Shown piece by piece: positions 35,349-44,225 of a stretch of 44,399 nucleotides of DNA; position 1 is the first letter of the stretch; the number at the start of each line of letters is the position of its first letter. A model generated the notes under the pieces. It saw nothing but the letters and a program-made list of their open reading frames with translations, was not told the origin of the DNA and ran no database searches. Origin of the DNA: Paludibacteraceae bacterium (lineage in GTDB: Bacteria; Bacteroidota; Bacteroidia; Bacteroidales; Paludibacteraceae). The translations under genes were made by a program, and so were the position numbers. Location of the stretch: assembly GCA_017464025.1 (NCBI GenBank), contig JAFUEI010000045.1, positions 1 to 44,399 on the forward strand, given 5' to 3'.

Positions 35349-35406
35349 CTGCCAAAATGGCAGTATTCCCTCTTTTGGCAAGGCTTTTGCCTTTACATCG
35401 GCAAAA
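35349..35406 (+). promoter_or_regulatory. Two inverted repeats upstream of grpE-dnaJ
   Basis: CTGCCA-AAA-TGGCAG (35349-35363) and TTTTGCC-8 nt-GGCAAAA (35385-35406) lie within 71 nt of the grpE start, with a further TTTTGGCA between them. No TAnnTTTG box and no CIRCE element (TTAGCACTC) is present. They may be operator or heat-shock control sites; this is inference from symmetry and position. Confidence 0.4.
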
Positions 35407-35419
35407 AACAGACAAAACC

Positions 35420-36025
35420 ATGTCAAAGCATAAACACCACAACATGACAGATACAGAAAACAAAGAACCGCAGGCGTTTGAGCAGCAGGAAACCGCAGCA
35501 GAAACGGTTGCCCCCGAAACGCAGGATTCTTCCGCAGCGGAGGTTGAGGCCGAAACAACCGGAGGTGAAGCTCCTTCAGAACTGGAGCAACTGCGTGAGA
35601 AGTGTGCCGATTTGGCAGACCGCAACCTGCGGATGATGGCGGAGTTCGATAACTATCGCCGCCGCACCAACAAGGAGAAACTCGACCTCATAAAGACGGC
35701 TGGCGAAGGCATCTTCCGTGATATGCTTCCGCTCATTGACGACTTCGAGCGTGCCCGTCAAGCGATGCAACAGACCAGCGACATACAGTCACTCCGGGAA
35801 GGGATAGACCTTATTTACAACAAGTTTGTGGCCTTTCTCGAAAAGAACGATGTGCATGCCATCCTTACGGAAAACGCCGATTTCAATACGGAGTATCATG
35901 AGGCGGTGACCACCTTCCCCGCACCTTCCGAAGAACTGAAGGGTAAGGTGATTGACTGTACGCAGCGTGGCTACACGCTCGGTGATAAGGTGATACGCTA
36001 TGCAAAAGTGGTTGTAGGAGAATAA
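35420..36025 (+). CDS. grpE: Nucleotide exchange factor GrpE
   Basis: Releases ADP from DnaK in the Hsp70 cycle; cytoplasmic. 201 residues from ATG 35420; ATG 35444 (193 residues) is an alternative. An acidic Gln/Glu-rich head precedes the long coiled coil ([34 protein letters not shown]) and the beta domain with [43 protein letters not shown], the classic GrpE C-terminus. It is 4 nt upstream of dnaJ. The dnaK gene is not in this window. Confidence 0.96.
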   Translation: MSKHKHHNMTDTENKEPQAFEQQETAAETVAPETQDSSAAEVEAETTGGEAPSELEQLREKCADLADRNLRMMAEFDNYRRRTNKEKLDLIKTAGEGIFRDMLPLIDDFERARQAMQQTSDIQSLREGIDLIYNKFVAFLEKNDVHAILTENADFNTEYHEAVTTFPAPSEELKGKVIDCTQRGYTLGDKVIRYAKVVVGE

Positions 36026-36029
36026 GATT

Positions 36030-37199
36030 ATGGCAGAGAAACGCGATTATTACGAAGTCCTCGAGGTGCCCAAGACGGCTACAGCCGAGGAGATAAAGAA
36101 GGCTTATCGCAAGAAAGCCATCCAGTATCATCCTGACAAGAACCCGGGTAACAAAGAGGCTGAGGAAAAATTCAAGGAAGCGGCAGAGGCTTATGAAGTT
36201 CTTTCTGACCCGCAGAAGCGTCAGCGTTACGACCAGTTCGGTTTTGCCGGAGTAGGCGGGGCCGGAGGCTATGGTGGCGGTCAGGGTATGTCAATGGAAG
36301 ACATCTTCTCCCGCTTCGGTGATGTATGGGCAGGCTCCGGGCTGAGCGACATCTTCGAGCAGATGGGTTTTGGTTTTGGCGGCGGTTCGTCCAGAGGAGG
36401 GCGGCGTGTACGCCGGGGCAGCGACCTGCGCGTAAAGGTCAAACTCACCCTCGAAGAAATCGCTACAGGTGTAGAAAAGAAGATAAAGGTCAAGAAACTC
36501 GTTCCCTGTCCCCATTGCCACGGAACAGGTTCCGAAGACGGAAAAACCGAGACTTGCCCCTCCTGCCATGGCACGGGTCGTACCGTTCGTACGCAGCGTG
36601 GCATCTTCGGCATGATGCAGGTTCAGGAAGCTTGCCCCACATGCGGTGGCGAAGGACAAATCGTCAAAAATAAATGCCATGACTGCGACGGACAAGGCGT
36701 GAAACGCGATGAGGAGATTATCTCTATCACTATCCCCGCCGGCATGATGGACGGTATGCAACTCACCGTTCAAGGCAAGGGCAATGCCGCCCCGCGCGGA
36801 GGTGTCCCCGGTGACCTGCTGGTACTCATCGAAGAAGAGCCGCATGCCGAACTGGTGCGCGACGAGGGGGATCTCATCTACAACCTGCTACTCTCCGTTC
36901 CTACCGCCACATTGGGCGGACAGGTGGAGATTCCTACGCTTACGGGTAAGGTGAAGGTTCCTGTCGCTCCCGGTACACAGCCCGGCAAAGTGCTCCGTCT
37001 GCGTGGCAAAGGACTGCCGGTTATCGACCAATACGGACGCCAATACGCCACAGGTGACCTGCTCATCAATATAGGTGTCTATATTCCCGAGCAATTGTCA
37101 AAAGACGAAAAGAAGATGATGGAACAGTTCGCCGAGAGCCCCAACAGCCGTCCGGGTGCTGCAGATAAGAAAAACTTCTTCAAGAACCTGTTCAAATAA
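36030..37199 (+). CDS. dnaJ: Chaperone DnaJ (type I Hsp40)
   Basis: Stimulates DnaK ATPase and presents unfolded protein. 389 residues with all type I parts: a J domain with [19 protein letters not shown] (HPD), a Gly/Phe-rich region ([14 protein letters not shown]...), four zinc CxxCxGxG repeats ([32 protein letters not shown]), and the substrate-binding C-terminal domain ending LFK. Translationally close to grpE (4-nt gap), hence one operon. Confidence 0.98.
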   Translation: MAEKRDYYEVLEVPKTATAEEIKKAYRKKAIQYHPDKNPGNKEAEEKFKEAAEAYEVLSDPQKRQRYDQFGFAGVGGAGGYGGGQGMSMEDIFSRFGDVWAGSGLSDIFEQMGFGFGGGSSRGGRRVRRGSDLRVKVKLTLEEIATGVEKKIKVKKLVPCPHCHGTGSEDGKTETCPSCHGTGRTVRTQRGIFGMMQVQEACPTCGGEGQIVKNKCHDCDGQGVKRDEEIISITIPAGMMDGMQLTVQGKGNAAPRGGVPGDLLVLIEEEPHAELVRDEGDLIYNLLLSVPTATLGGQVEIPTLTGKVKVPVAPGTQPGKVLRLRGKGLPVIDQYGRQYATGDLLINIGVYIPEQLSKDEKKMMEQFAESPNSRPGAADKKNFFKNLFK

Positions 37200-37233
37200 T
37201 CCTTCTTTATAGAAGACTTTTAGAGAGGAACGC

Positions 37234-37284
37234 AATATCCCGCACGTGCCATCGGAATTATATCGTCGGCAGGTGTGGGATATT
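37234..37284. terminator. Hairpin between dnaJ and the VTC-operon 3' end
   Basis: AATATCCCGCAC (37234-37245) and GTGTGGGATATT (37273-37284) pair over 12 bp with one G-T; the stem continues inward as TGCC/GGCA. It is 35 nt past dnaJ and 3 nt past the DUF1294 stop on the opposite strand, so it probably ends both convergent transcripts. The T-run is weak. Confidence 0.6.
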
Positions 37285-37287
37285 TCT

Positions 37288-37572
37288 TTACCGGCATAGC
37301 ATCCATAGCAACATGCCGCCGGCAGAAGCCTGGAGGAGAAGGATAATCGGCACAAGCAACCGAAAGCGCAGATGTAGCGTCTTGTGGCGGAACAACTCCA
37401 TGCCAATTAGGGCGCCGATGCTTCCTCCTATGGCAGCCAGCCCCAAGAGGACGCTTTCTGGAATCCGCCAGCGTGCATGTAGGGCTTTCCATTTGTCAAT
37501 GCCAAAGGCGGAAAAGGCTGTCAAATTGATGACAGCAAGATAAACGGTAGCTGTAAGTAGAACAATGCTCAT
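37288..37572 (-). CDS. DUF1294-family small membrane protein
   Basis: 94 residues with three hydrophobic segments. Family signature FSAFGIDKWKALHARWRIPESVLLGLAAIGGSIGALIGMELFRHKT. DUF1294 proteins are small membrane proteins of unknown function, sometimes fused to cold-shock domains. ATG at 37572 is preferred over GTG at 37584, which would overlap the DUF2490 gene. Last gene of the six-gene operon; whether it has a role with the others is uncertain. Confidence 0.85.
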   Translation of the reverse strand: MSIVLLTATVYLAVINLTAFSAFGIDKWKALHARWRIPESVLLGLAAIGGSIGALIGMELFRHKTLHLRFRLLVPIILLLQASAGGMLLWMLCR

Positions 37573-37577
37573 ACGGC

Positions 37578-38438
37578 TTACCACCCGAACTCATAGTTGA
37601 CACCGATGGCGTGCTGGAAGGAGGTTTCTTCGGTAAGCAGAATGGTTTGCTTATTCGGTTTCACGTTCACGTCACGGTCGTAGCCGTAGTTGAAGCGGTA
37701 GTAGAAATTAAGTGCGTTGCGCTTGTCAAGTTTCCATGTCACACCGAGTGCTGTTCGGACGCGGCGTATATACTGATGACCTTGGTTTGTCGGGTTGTTG
37801 TCTTTGTATTTCTGTTGTAGTTCGTTAGCATTGAGCGTATTGACTAATTCTACCCACAGATAGGGTTTCAGCGGTTTGGACATGGAGGAGTATTGCACTT
37901 CTACCTTGGAGCGGAGATACCAGTCGGCCCGATTGTGCTCATACAGGTTTTCTGCCGTGTAGAGGTCTATATCTCCCATCCGCACCTCACACAGCGCCCG
38001 CTCGCGTAACGAGAAGCGCCAACGCCCCGCTTTGACGGCACCCGTGACGCTGAAGAAGGCGCGATGACGCATCCATTTGTTCACATCCGCCCAGTCTTTG
38101 TTTCCCATTATCTTGAGCGTATAACCTGCATCTACCTTGAAGTATTTGACTGGCGCGTAGGCGAACGAAAGTGTGGTGTATGACTTGTTGAACGATGCGC
38201 CGCTAAGGCTGTTGTACACATCAAAACGCAGGTCTTCGGCAGCGTGAAGGCGGATGCCGTTGTTAAATTTCTTGGTAAAGTCAGCTCCGGCACGTAGCTG
38301 CACACTGTGTTCTGTTGTTTGGTCGGTAGAACTAAAGTCCCAAGCCAATGCGGGCATACAAATAACCTGCAGCACCGCCAAGACAGCGAGGCACAGATAG
38401 CGGACTGCAAACAGTGAGGTGAATGTGTTGGAATTCAT
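37578..38438 (-). CDS. DUF2490-family outer-membrane beta-barrel protein
   Basis: 286 residues, signal peptide ending MPALAW. The mature part is rich in alternating beta strands with aromatic girdles: HSVQLRAGADFTKKF, LRFDVYNSLSGASFNKSYTTLSFAYAPVKYFKVDAGYTLK, RWRFSLRERALCEV, ending HAIGVNYEFGW with a terminal aromatic residue. DUF2490 members are predicted outer-membrane barrels of unknown function. It overlaps the DUF4956 gene by one base (TAATG), so translation is coupled, which ties an outer-membrane barrel to the inner-membrane and polymerase genes upstream. Confidence 0.83.
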   Translation of the reverse strand: MNSNTFTSLFAVRYLCLAVLAVLQVICMPALAWDFSSTDQTTEHSVQLRAGADFTKKFNNGIRLHAAEDLRFDVYNSLSGASFNKSYTTLSFAYAPVKYFKVDAGYTLKIMGNKDWADVNKWMRHRAFFSVTGAVKAGRWRFSLRERALCEVRMGDIDLYTAENLYEHNRADWYLRSKVEVQYSSMSKPLKPYLWVELVNTLNANELQQKYKDNNPTNQGHQYIRRVRTALGVTWKLDKRNALNFYYRFNYGYDRDVNVKPNKQTILLTEETSFQHAIGVNYEFGW

Positions 38439-39187
38439 TATTTGAACTTGGTTATCATGTCAATACTATTGTGTTCTCCTTTCTTTACAGGATATGTCAC
38501 CTTTATATAAGCTACATCACGCAGGAAATCGACGTGCCCTATCTCAATGCCGGTCACTTTCACGCCGATGCGCTTCTCCAAGTCTGCAATCAGTTCCTCA
38601 CGCTTCTCCGGCACAATGTTCTCTATCTTCTCATACAGCACTATCTTCGTCGATTCGTGCTTGCGGTCAAGCCAGAGTTCAAAACCTCCAGTGAGGACGA
38701 TAAACATCAGATTGGCAAAGAGCAGTTGGTACCAAGCCAGACCGTCAGCCTTTAGCGATAAGGAGTTAATCACCGAGAGGGCGATAATGATGAACAGATA
38801 GGTCATCTCGCGGATAGGCACTGTCTCCGTGCGGTAGCGTATCATGCCGAAGATGGCAAACAAACCGAGCACAAAGCCGGTCTGGATGTCCAGAATCTGC
38901 ATCAGCCAAAGCAAGAGGAACATCGCACTGGAGAAAAGCATGAAGGTAGTGTAATAGTCGCGACGGCGGCTGATCCGGTAATAGATGCAATAGACTATCA
39001 CCCAGGTGATAAGAAAGTTGAAGATGAACATGAGCGGTAGTGTGACCACACTCTCAGGAATGTTGAGAAAGTCTGCAAGGCTGTTCATCAAATAGGAAAT
39101 ACTGTCACTTTTCCCGTATTGGGCGGCAATAGCCGGATCCACGTCAAGAAATTCGAGCGTGGGATTGTTGAGGTCAACTTGGGTCAT
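38438..39187 (-). CDS. DUF4956-family polytopic membrane protein
   Basis: 249 residues. About five membrane segments (near 48-70, 82-98, 103-116, 128-142, 150-168) with the conserved FAIFGMIRYRTETVPIREMTYLF motif, then a soluble cytoplasmic domain (EKIENIVPEKREELIADLEKRIGVKVTGIEIGHVDFLRDVAYIKV). DUF4956 proteins are known to sit beside VTC-domain polymerases and often CotH kinases; function is unproven. By position it could be the membrane conduit for the polymer made by the VTC protein, much as small transmembrane subunits serve the eukaryotic VTC complex (inference). Confidence 0.88.
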   Translation of the reverse strand: MTQVDLNNPTLEFLDVDPAIAAQYGKSDSISYLMNSLADFLNIPESVVTLPLMFIFNFLITWVIVYCIYYRISRRRDYYTTFMLFSSAMFLLLWLMQILDIQTGFVLGLFAIFGMIRYRTETVPIREMTYLFIIIALSVINSLSLKADGLAWYQLLFANLMFIVLTGGFELWLDRKHESTKIVLYEKIENIVPEKREELIADLEKRIGVKVTGIEIGHVDFLRDVAYIKVTYPVKKGEHNSIDMITKFK

Positions 39188-39265
39188 GAGATATGTTGGT
39201 TTTAGTTATATCAGTGGTATGAAACAATGCGTTTCATTTTTCCTAAGAAGTCAAGGGGAGTTTTT

Positions 39266-40066
39266 TTATTCCTCAGCAAGCATCTTCTCTATCAAGCGTA
39301 TCTTCTTCTTGAAGCGGTTGCGTTTGATGTCGGGTGACGTCAGCGCTGTGCCGATGCAGTATTTGCTTATCTTGAAGGGGTGAATCCGTTCGGAGAGCAT
39401 GATATGCGTCATAGGGGAGGGCACGTTGCCATCGCGTTTGAGTTCGATGATGACAAGGTGGGGGAAGGTAAATGAGCTGTTGTTGCGAAGGTTGTCCCAA
39501 CTCAGGTTGAGGTCAATCGTCAGTCGCTCCGTCTTTTGTTTGTTTACAAGCGTGATGCGCTGAAACGCTGTGCGTAAAGCCGGAGTTATCTCCTCCCATG
39601 TGTAGCGGCTCTTGTCGGCAATAAACTCCTTGATGGTCACTTCTTTTTTTGTCCCGTCTTTCTTTTTTAGAAAAGATCGGATATCCGGCGTGAGAGCAAA
39701 GCCTGGAACGGTGATGCGTTTTTTCTTGGTGCGGCCTTTGTTGTTCTTGCGCTTTATCTCAAGGAAGGTGAGGTCAGAATCCACATATTGCCTCACACGT
39801 ATCTTCTGCCGTACAAGTTGGCGGTCGTGATGCCGCACATACATGTCGAGCGTTTCGGTATCATAATAGATGGTATCGTAAGTGGCTATCCGTTTTCCGT
39901 CAATCTCCTGCGCGAAATAGTCGCTCTGAGCCTTCTGCAAAATGGCGGGAAGTACGCCTATTGGAACCGCAAACTTGGTGTCGATTCGGTTCATCAGTTT
40001 CACGCTCTCCATCTCTTGCAGGCTGATGGGAGCAAACGTTTGCAAGATAGCGGCAATTCCCTTCAT
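39266..40066 (-). CDS. VTC-domain polyphosphate polymerase
   Basis: 266 residues, cytoplasmic, triphosphate-tunnel fold as in the catalytic domain of yeast Vtc4, which makes polyphosphate from ATP. Tunnel residues can be placed: Arg27 and Lys31 in MNRIDTKF, the RQKIRVRQY strand (Arg86-Lys88-Arg90-Arg92), FLEIKRK (Glu103, Lys105, Lys107), Arg170 and Arg181, IIELKRDG (Glu208, Lys210) and the late FKISKYCIG lysines. All basic and acidic strands seem intact, so activity is likely. It lacks SPX and transmembrane parts; the adjacent DUF4956 gene may supply the membrane part. Gaps: 38 nt to the upstream gene, 78 nt to DUF4956. Confidence 0.92.
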   Translation of the reverse strand: MKGIAAILQTFAPISLQEMESVKLMNRIDTKFAVPIGVLPAILQKAQSDYFAQEIDGKRIATYDTIYYDTETLDMYVRHHDRQLVRQKIRVRQYVDSDLTFLEIKRKNNKGRTKKKRITVPGFALTPDIRSFLKKKDGTKKEVTIKEFIADKSRYTWEEITPALRTAFQRITLVNKQKTERLTIDLNLSWDNLRNNSSFTFPHLVIIELKRDGNVPSPMTHIMLSERIHPFKISKYCIGTALTSPDIKRNRFKKKIRLIEKMLAEE

Positions 40067-40104
40067 ACAAATATAACCAGAAACGCTTAAATTCTTAAGG
40101 CCTT

Positions 40105-40530
40105 TTAGTCATTGAAGATATATTCAAACACCTTGATGGTATAGAGTTTGCCGTTTGGAAGATAGTTGTACTGCTTCGCCTTTGTGCCGTCCTCGTTCCA
40201 TTCGTATTTGCGGATACGCACAGGCTTGTTGCGGTCGTTATAAACCACTTCCTTGATGACACGTCCTGTCGTATCGTCATATTCGTAGGTGACACGTTGC
40301 CGCTGGCCATAAGTGGCATACTCAATCTCTTCTATCTTTCTGCCTTCCGAGTCATATACATTGACGTGGTCTAACCAACGTGTCTTGGTGCTCTGGTCGG
40401 TGTTCCATTCCTTCACGGTCAGATTCTTGCGCTTAGCGCGCTTCGCCAATGTTTCCGGCGAGACGCTCACTTGTGCCATGCCGGCCATTGCCAACCATAG
40501 TATGCTGAGAAATACAATACTGCGTTTCAT
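40105..40530 (-). CDS. Small secreted protein with YD-like repeats
   Basis: 141 residues, signal peptide MKRSIVFLSILWLAMAGMAQ. The mature part has about four short beta repeats of the toxin-less YD/RHS kind: VYDSEGRKIEEIEY, YEYDDTTGRVIKEVVY, YEWNEDGTKAKQYNY, LPNGKLYTIKVFEY. Similar small Bacteroides periplasmic proteins are of unknown function. Second gene of the VTC operon, 56 nt after the solenoid lipoprotein gene. It could bind or guide the polymer, but no direct evidence exists. Confidence 0.75.
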   Translation of the reverse strand: MKRSIVFLSILWLAMAGMAQVSVSPETLAKRAKRKNLTVKEWNTDQSTKTRWLDHVNVYDSEGRKIEEIEYATYGQRQRVTYEYDDTTGRVIKEVVYNDRNKPVRIRKYEWNEDGTKAKQYNYLPNGKLYTIKVFEYIFND

Positions 40531-40586
40531 GTTGCTGTCATTATAGATTCTATGGATTCTGTTAACTCAATAGATTTCTGTTTCTT

Positions 40587-42353
40587 TCACCATCCGCGGC
40601 CACCGCCCATGCCATTATTGCCGCCACTATACGAACTGAGCGACACATTGCTGCCGCCGCTGACATTAACGTCGGTATAGCCCATATTGTTCCAAATGGC
40701 AGTGCCGTTGGTGGTGCTGACACCTGACAGCAAGGTTGGCGTGGCGGAGGTGCTGACTACGATGCCCGAACCGGCACTCGAGGGTGTCTTGAAAGCAAGT
40801 ACTGCCGAACCTCCGTTGGAAAGACCATACCATGTGTTTTGGCTCCATGAATTGGCAGAGTAGCAGCTCTGAGTCAAACTTGAGCCGGACTCCAATCCTC
40901 CTAATGCAACAAGTGTTCCGCCGCTCACGTACAATTTGTAGCCTCCTTCTGTATTCGCATCAATGCCGACTTCCGGCGAAGATGCTCCGATAGCATATAC
41001 GGTGCCGCCTTTGATGTAGCAGTTGCCATTGGCGTCAATACCGTCGTTGCCGGTAGAGTAAGCGCATATATATCCACCCGATATATTCATATCACTGCCG
41101 GAGTTGATAGCATCATCCGACGATTGGGAATAGATGGTTCCGCCCGTGATGGTCAGTTTGGCTTTGCTTTCGATGCCTTCAGGAGCAGAAGCATTCTGCC
41201 CGCCACCCATGTTGCCGGGACCACCCGTGTTGCCTCCGCCTCCTTGATTACCGGGACCGCCCTGACCGCCACCGCCCCAGCCGGGAGCAAAGGCTGCGCT
41301 ACTGCCACTCGAACAGATGACGGTGATAGTGCCACCGCTGATAGTCATATTACCTACCGATTTGATGCCTTTTGCATCTGAGCCAGAGGTGCTGACTTTG
41401 ATGGTGCCGTTTGTTATCTGCACCTCGCCTAATTTGGCGAGAATACCTTTCCCGTCGTCACCGGTAGTGGTCACACTAACGGTTCCCCCGCTGATGACAA
41501 TATTGCCTGCTGCCGATTTGATGCCTTTGTCCTCCGATTGGATACTGATATCGCCACCGGAAATCTGTATGTTGCTATATGCGAGTATCCCCTTGTCCCC
41601 CGCCTTCGTTATCTTGATTGTTCCGCCGCTGACGATGATAGAACTGGTGTCACACTGGATGCCGTCGCCCGCTGCACTTACGCTGAGCGAACCGCCATTG
41701 ATGATGATGCCGTCGTTGGTGTGCATACCGTCAGAAGCATTGGCGGTAAGACTGAGCGTGCCTTCGCGCAAACGGATATAGTCGTCCGATGCCAAAGCAT
41801 GCTTGCAGTTGCCTGTCACATTGAGCGATCCCGAACCGGTGAAGATGAGTTGCCCTTCAGAGAAGAATGCCGCTTTTCTGTCCTCTGTAGAAGACGAATA
41901 CGTGCTGCCGTCCGTGAGTGTATTAGTTCCTGTTAGCACTACGTAGCACGATTTGCTGCATTGGTTGTTGATGGCAGGACCATCACCGCATGTCAGTGTC
42001 AAATCGTTTAACGAGAGTTTCAGTTTGTAGTCGCTGTAGAGCGTCAGTTGTCCCGTACCGCTGCCGCTTACGGCATACTCCACATGCTTGATGGTGGAGG
42101 TAAGAGCCACATAACCGTCTTTGTTGGTGGCTGTAATACCGTCAGGTAATGTGCCAATGGTGGCGGAAGAACCATTCCACACAATGCTTACCGTGCTGTC
42201 CCATGTCTCGTTCTCTACAAAATCACTACTATCGTCACCCGTGTTGACGCTCGTGTCGGTCGAACCTGTGTTGTTGGTCGGCTCAACAGTTGTATTGCAG
42301 GCACTCAGCAAACCCAGTGCCGTGATACCCCAAATTATACATGCCTTCTTCAT
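40587..42353 (-). CDS. Beta-solenoid surface lipoprotein (carbohydrate-binding-like, DUF4353 type)
   Basis: 588 residues from ATG 42353. Lipoprotein signal MKKACIIWGITALGLLSAC (Cys19). The body is a long right-handed beta-helix of ISGG-x-(I/V)-x-(I/V) repeats (IIVSGGTIKITKAGDKGI, ISGGDISIQSEDKGI, MTISGGTITVICSSG), each turn ending DGI/KGI. A Gly/Pro/Asn-rich break at about residues 355-390 and a GMGGGRGW tail interrupt it. Similar proteins occur next to CotH and VTC genes in other bacteria. It leads the six-gene operon and, being probably surface-exposed, may hold or display the operon's product. The base composition of the glycine stretch is repetitive and prone to replication slippage. Confidence 0.85.
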   Translation of the reverse strand: MKKACIIWGITALGLLSACNTTVEPTNNTGSTDTSVNTGDDSSDFVENETWDSTVSIVWNGSSATIGTLPDGITATNKDGYVALTSTIKHVEYAVSGSGTGQLTLYSDYKLKLSLNDLTLTCGDGPAINNQCSKSCYVVLTGTNTLTDGSTYSSSTEDRKAAFFSEGQLIFTGSGSLNVTGNCKHALASDDYIRLREGTLSLTANASDGMHTNDGIIINGGSLSVSAAGDGIQCDTSSIIVSGGTIKITKAGDKGILAYSNIQISGGDISIQSEDKGIKSAAGNIVISGGTVSVTTTGDDGKGILAKLGEVQITNGTIKVSTSGSDAKGIKSVGNMTISGGTITVICSSGSSAAFAPGWGGGGQGGPGNQGGGGNTGGPGNMGGGQNASAPEGIESKAKLTITGGTIYSQSSDDAINSGSDMNISGGYICAYSTGNDGIDANGNCYIKGGTVYAIGASSPEVGIDANTEGGYKLYVSGGTLVALGGLESGSSLTQSCYSANSWSQNTWYGLSNGGSAVLAFKTPSSAGSGIVVSTSATPTLLSGVSTTNGTAIWNNMGYTDVNVSGGSNVSLSSYSGGNNGMGGGRGW

Positions 42354-42556
42354 ATGTATCATTGATTATAAGATACTATTATACATTATACATACATAAA
42401 TTATGCCAAAATGCCGTTCCTATGGTTTTATGACCGGTGGTATCCGGCCTCTGGCCTGCCTGTCCCGGAGGCAGAAGCGGCTGCCGCTGCCATTAGCTGT
42501 ATGCCCTTGATACAGACGTACTCCTTGTCATCTTTTTATTTTGGCCGAATAGACTG

Positions 42557-42588
42557 CAAAATTACGTATAATTCGGCTTTCTGCCAAC
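42557..42588 (-). promoter_or_regulatory. Promoter of the VTC operon
   Basis: Minus-strand TAATTTTG (42564-42557) with GTTG (42588-42585), 20-nt spacer. The 5' UTR of about 200 nt holds a G+C-rich, fold-prone stretch (around 42445-42495) and a 12-codon ORF (42531-42493, MTRSTSVSRAYS) that might be a leader; no known riboswitch is recognised. Confidence 0.65.
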
Positions 42589-42638
42589 TCTTTGCACCTT
42601 TGCGCCAATAAAAAAACGACAATGTGCTTATTCTTGTT

Positions 42639-42668
42639 AAAAGAGATGCCGCTTTGTGCGGCATCTCT
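42639..42668 (-). terminator. Terminator of the hexuronate transporter gene
   Basis: AGAGATGCCGC and GCGGCATCTCT (11 bp) enclose a 5-nt loop; four T follow on the minus strand. Lies 72 nt after the transporter's stop codon and 50 nt before the VTC-operon promoter. In the 378 bases from 42363 to 42740 only this terminator, that promoter and the long UTR are seen. Confidence 0.85.
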
Positions 42669-42740
42669 CAAGAAACTCTGTAAACTCCTATCCTATAAGT
42701 GGGAGCTTGTCTGGAAAATAACTCTTATCCTTGTCAGAGT

Positions 42741-44198
42741 TTAATCCTCAATAGGTTTGTGCTTGGGAACAAGAAGTTTCATCACGCTCCAGCCAATCAG
42801 GTAGGCAACGGCACAAACGCAGAAAACAATCATGTAACCTGCAGGTTTTCCGGAGAAGCCCATAAAGGCAAACGCCTCGCCTTGTGAGGCGGCATAGTCG
42901 AACAGCACGCCCGACCCCTTATTGATAAGGAACGAACCTACACCTCCTGCCATGGCGCCGATGCCCGTAATGGTGGCAATGGCATACTTCGGAAACATGT
43001 CACCCGTAGTGGAGAAGATGTTGGCCGACCAGCTCTGGTGAGCGGCTCCCACAATACCGATGATGATGGCTACAGCCCACGGACCGAACTTGCCGCCGAG
43101 AGGCTGTGCAAACAAGGCCAAAATGGGGAAGAATGCGAAAATCAGCATGGCCAGCATACGGCCGGAGTAGGGCTCCATGCCTTTCTTCTCCACGAATATC
43201 TTAGGCAGATAGCCGCCAAACAACGATACCACGGTTACAATGGCATACAGCGTGAATATCAGTGCAATGCCTTGCGGGTCACTCGCTTTGATGCCGAACT
43301 GGTCCTGGAAGTAAGCCGGTGCCCAGAACAGGAAGAACCACCATACGCCGTCGGTCATGAACTTGCCAAAGGCAAACGACCACGTCTGCCGGTAGGTGAA
43401 GGCCTTGAGGAAACTCATCTGTTTCTCCTCTTTGCTTTCTGCCTTAGGCTTCTGGCCTTCTGCGTCCTCATCCTGATTGATGTAAGCCAATTCAGCCTCG
43501 TTCACATGCTTGCTCTCCATCGGTTTGTCATAGACAAAAATCCAGATAGCCGCCCATACGAAGCCTAACGCACCGATGATGATGAACGCCCACTCCCAGC
43601 CCATGGACTTAGCCAGCAATGGAATAGTAGCCGGAGCTGCCAACGCACCGACCGATGCACCTGCGTTGAAGATAGAGGTAGCGAAAGCGCGGTCTTTCTT
43701 CGGGAAATACTCAGCCGTTACCTTGATAGCGGCAGGGAAGTTACCCGCCTCACCCAGTCCGAGTACCATACGGCAGGCGAGGAACAGCCACACGCTGACC
43801 ATCGCCACGGACGAAGCAAGGGCACTACCGGCTTCCACCGCACGCATGGCAGCTACGCTGTCCACACCGCTTACAAACCAAGTGGTAGCAATACCGCAGC
43901 CGGCGTGCATTACGGCACCCAACGACCATACGCAGATAGCAATCAGGTAGCCTTTCTTTGTGCCCATCCAGTCGATGAACTTACCGGCGAAAAGGCAGAA
44001 GATGGCATACGCAATAGAGAACACACCGGTGATGGTTCCGTAGTCGGAGTCGGTCCAGTGAAACTCAGGCTGAATAAACTCTTTGAAGGTCAACGACAGA
44101 ACCTGACGGTCCATGTAGTTAACCGTGGTGGCGAAGAAAAGCATCGCACACATGACCCAACGCCAGTTGGTCATGACAGCTTTTTTAACGTCATTCAT
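42741..44198 (-). CDS. exuT: MFS hexuronate transporter (ExuT-like, ACS family)
   Basis: Inner-membrane symporter for galacturonate/glucuronate, 485 residues, twelve membrane segments. Family signs: NWRWVMCAMLFFATTVNYMDRQVLSL at the start, FAGKFIDWMGTKKGYLIAICVWSLGAVMH, RMVLGLGEAGNFPAAIKVTAEYFPKKDRAFATSIFNAGASVGALAAP (the ACS pattern), and a charged cytoplasmic loop after helix 6 that includes ESKEEKQMSFLKAFTYRQTW. It lies 27 nt downstream of the KDPG aldolase gene, so uptake and the final catabolic step are co-transcribed, about 16 kb from kduI/kduD. Confidence 0.92.
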   Translation of the reverse strand: MNDVKKAVMTNWRWVMCAMLFFATTVNYMDRQVLSLTFKEFIQPEFHWTDSDYGTITGVFSIAYAIFCLFAGKFIDWMGTKKGYLIAICVWSLGAVMHAGCGIATTWFVSGVDSVAAMRAVEAGSALASSVAMVSVWLFLACRMVLGLGEAGNFPAAIKVTAEYFPKKDRAFATSIFNAGASVGALAAPATIPLLAKSMGWEWAFIIIGALGFVWAAIWIFVYDKPMESKHVNEAELAYINQDEDAEGQKPKAESKEEKQMSFLKAFTYRQTWSFAFGKFMTDGVWWFFLFWAPAYFQDQFGIKASDPQGIALIFTLYAIVTVVSLFGGYLPKIFVEKKGMEPYSGRMLAMLIFAFFPILALFAQPLGGKFGPWAVAIIIGIVGAAHQSWSANIFSTTGDMFPKYAIATITGIGAMAGGVGSFLINKGSGVLFDYAASQGEAFAFMGFSGKPAGYMIVFCVCAVAYLIGWSVMKLLVPKHKPIED

Positions 44199-44225
44199 GG
44201 ATATTCATTATTAATTAATTATTTA

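Noticed and set aside
41190-41300. Possible collagen-like or silk-like separate gene from the Gly/Pro/Asn-rich stretch
   Set aside because: It is in frame within the beta-solenoid protein and flanked on both sides by the same repeats, so it is an internal break.
42411-42611. 66-aa plus-strand ORF between the VTC operon and the transporter
   Set aside because: Lies across the minus-strand promoter and UTR, no motif and no promoter on its own strand.
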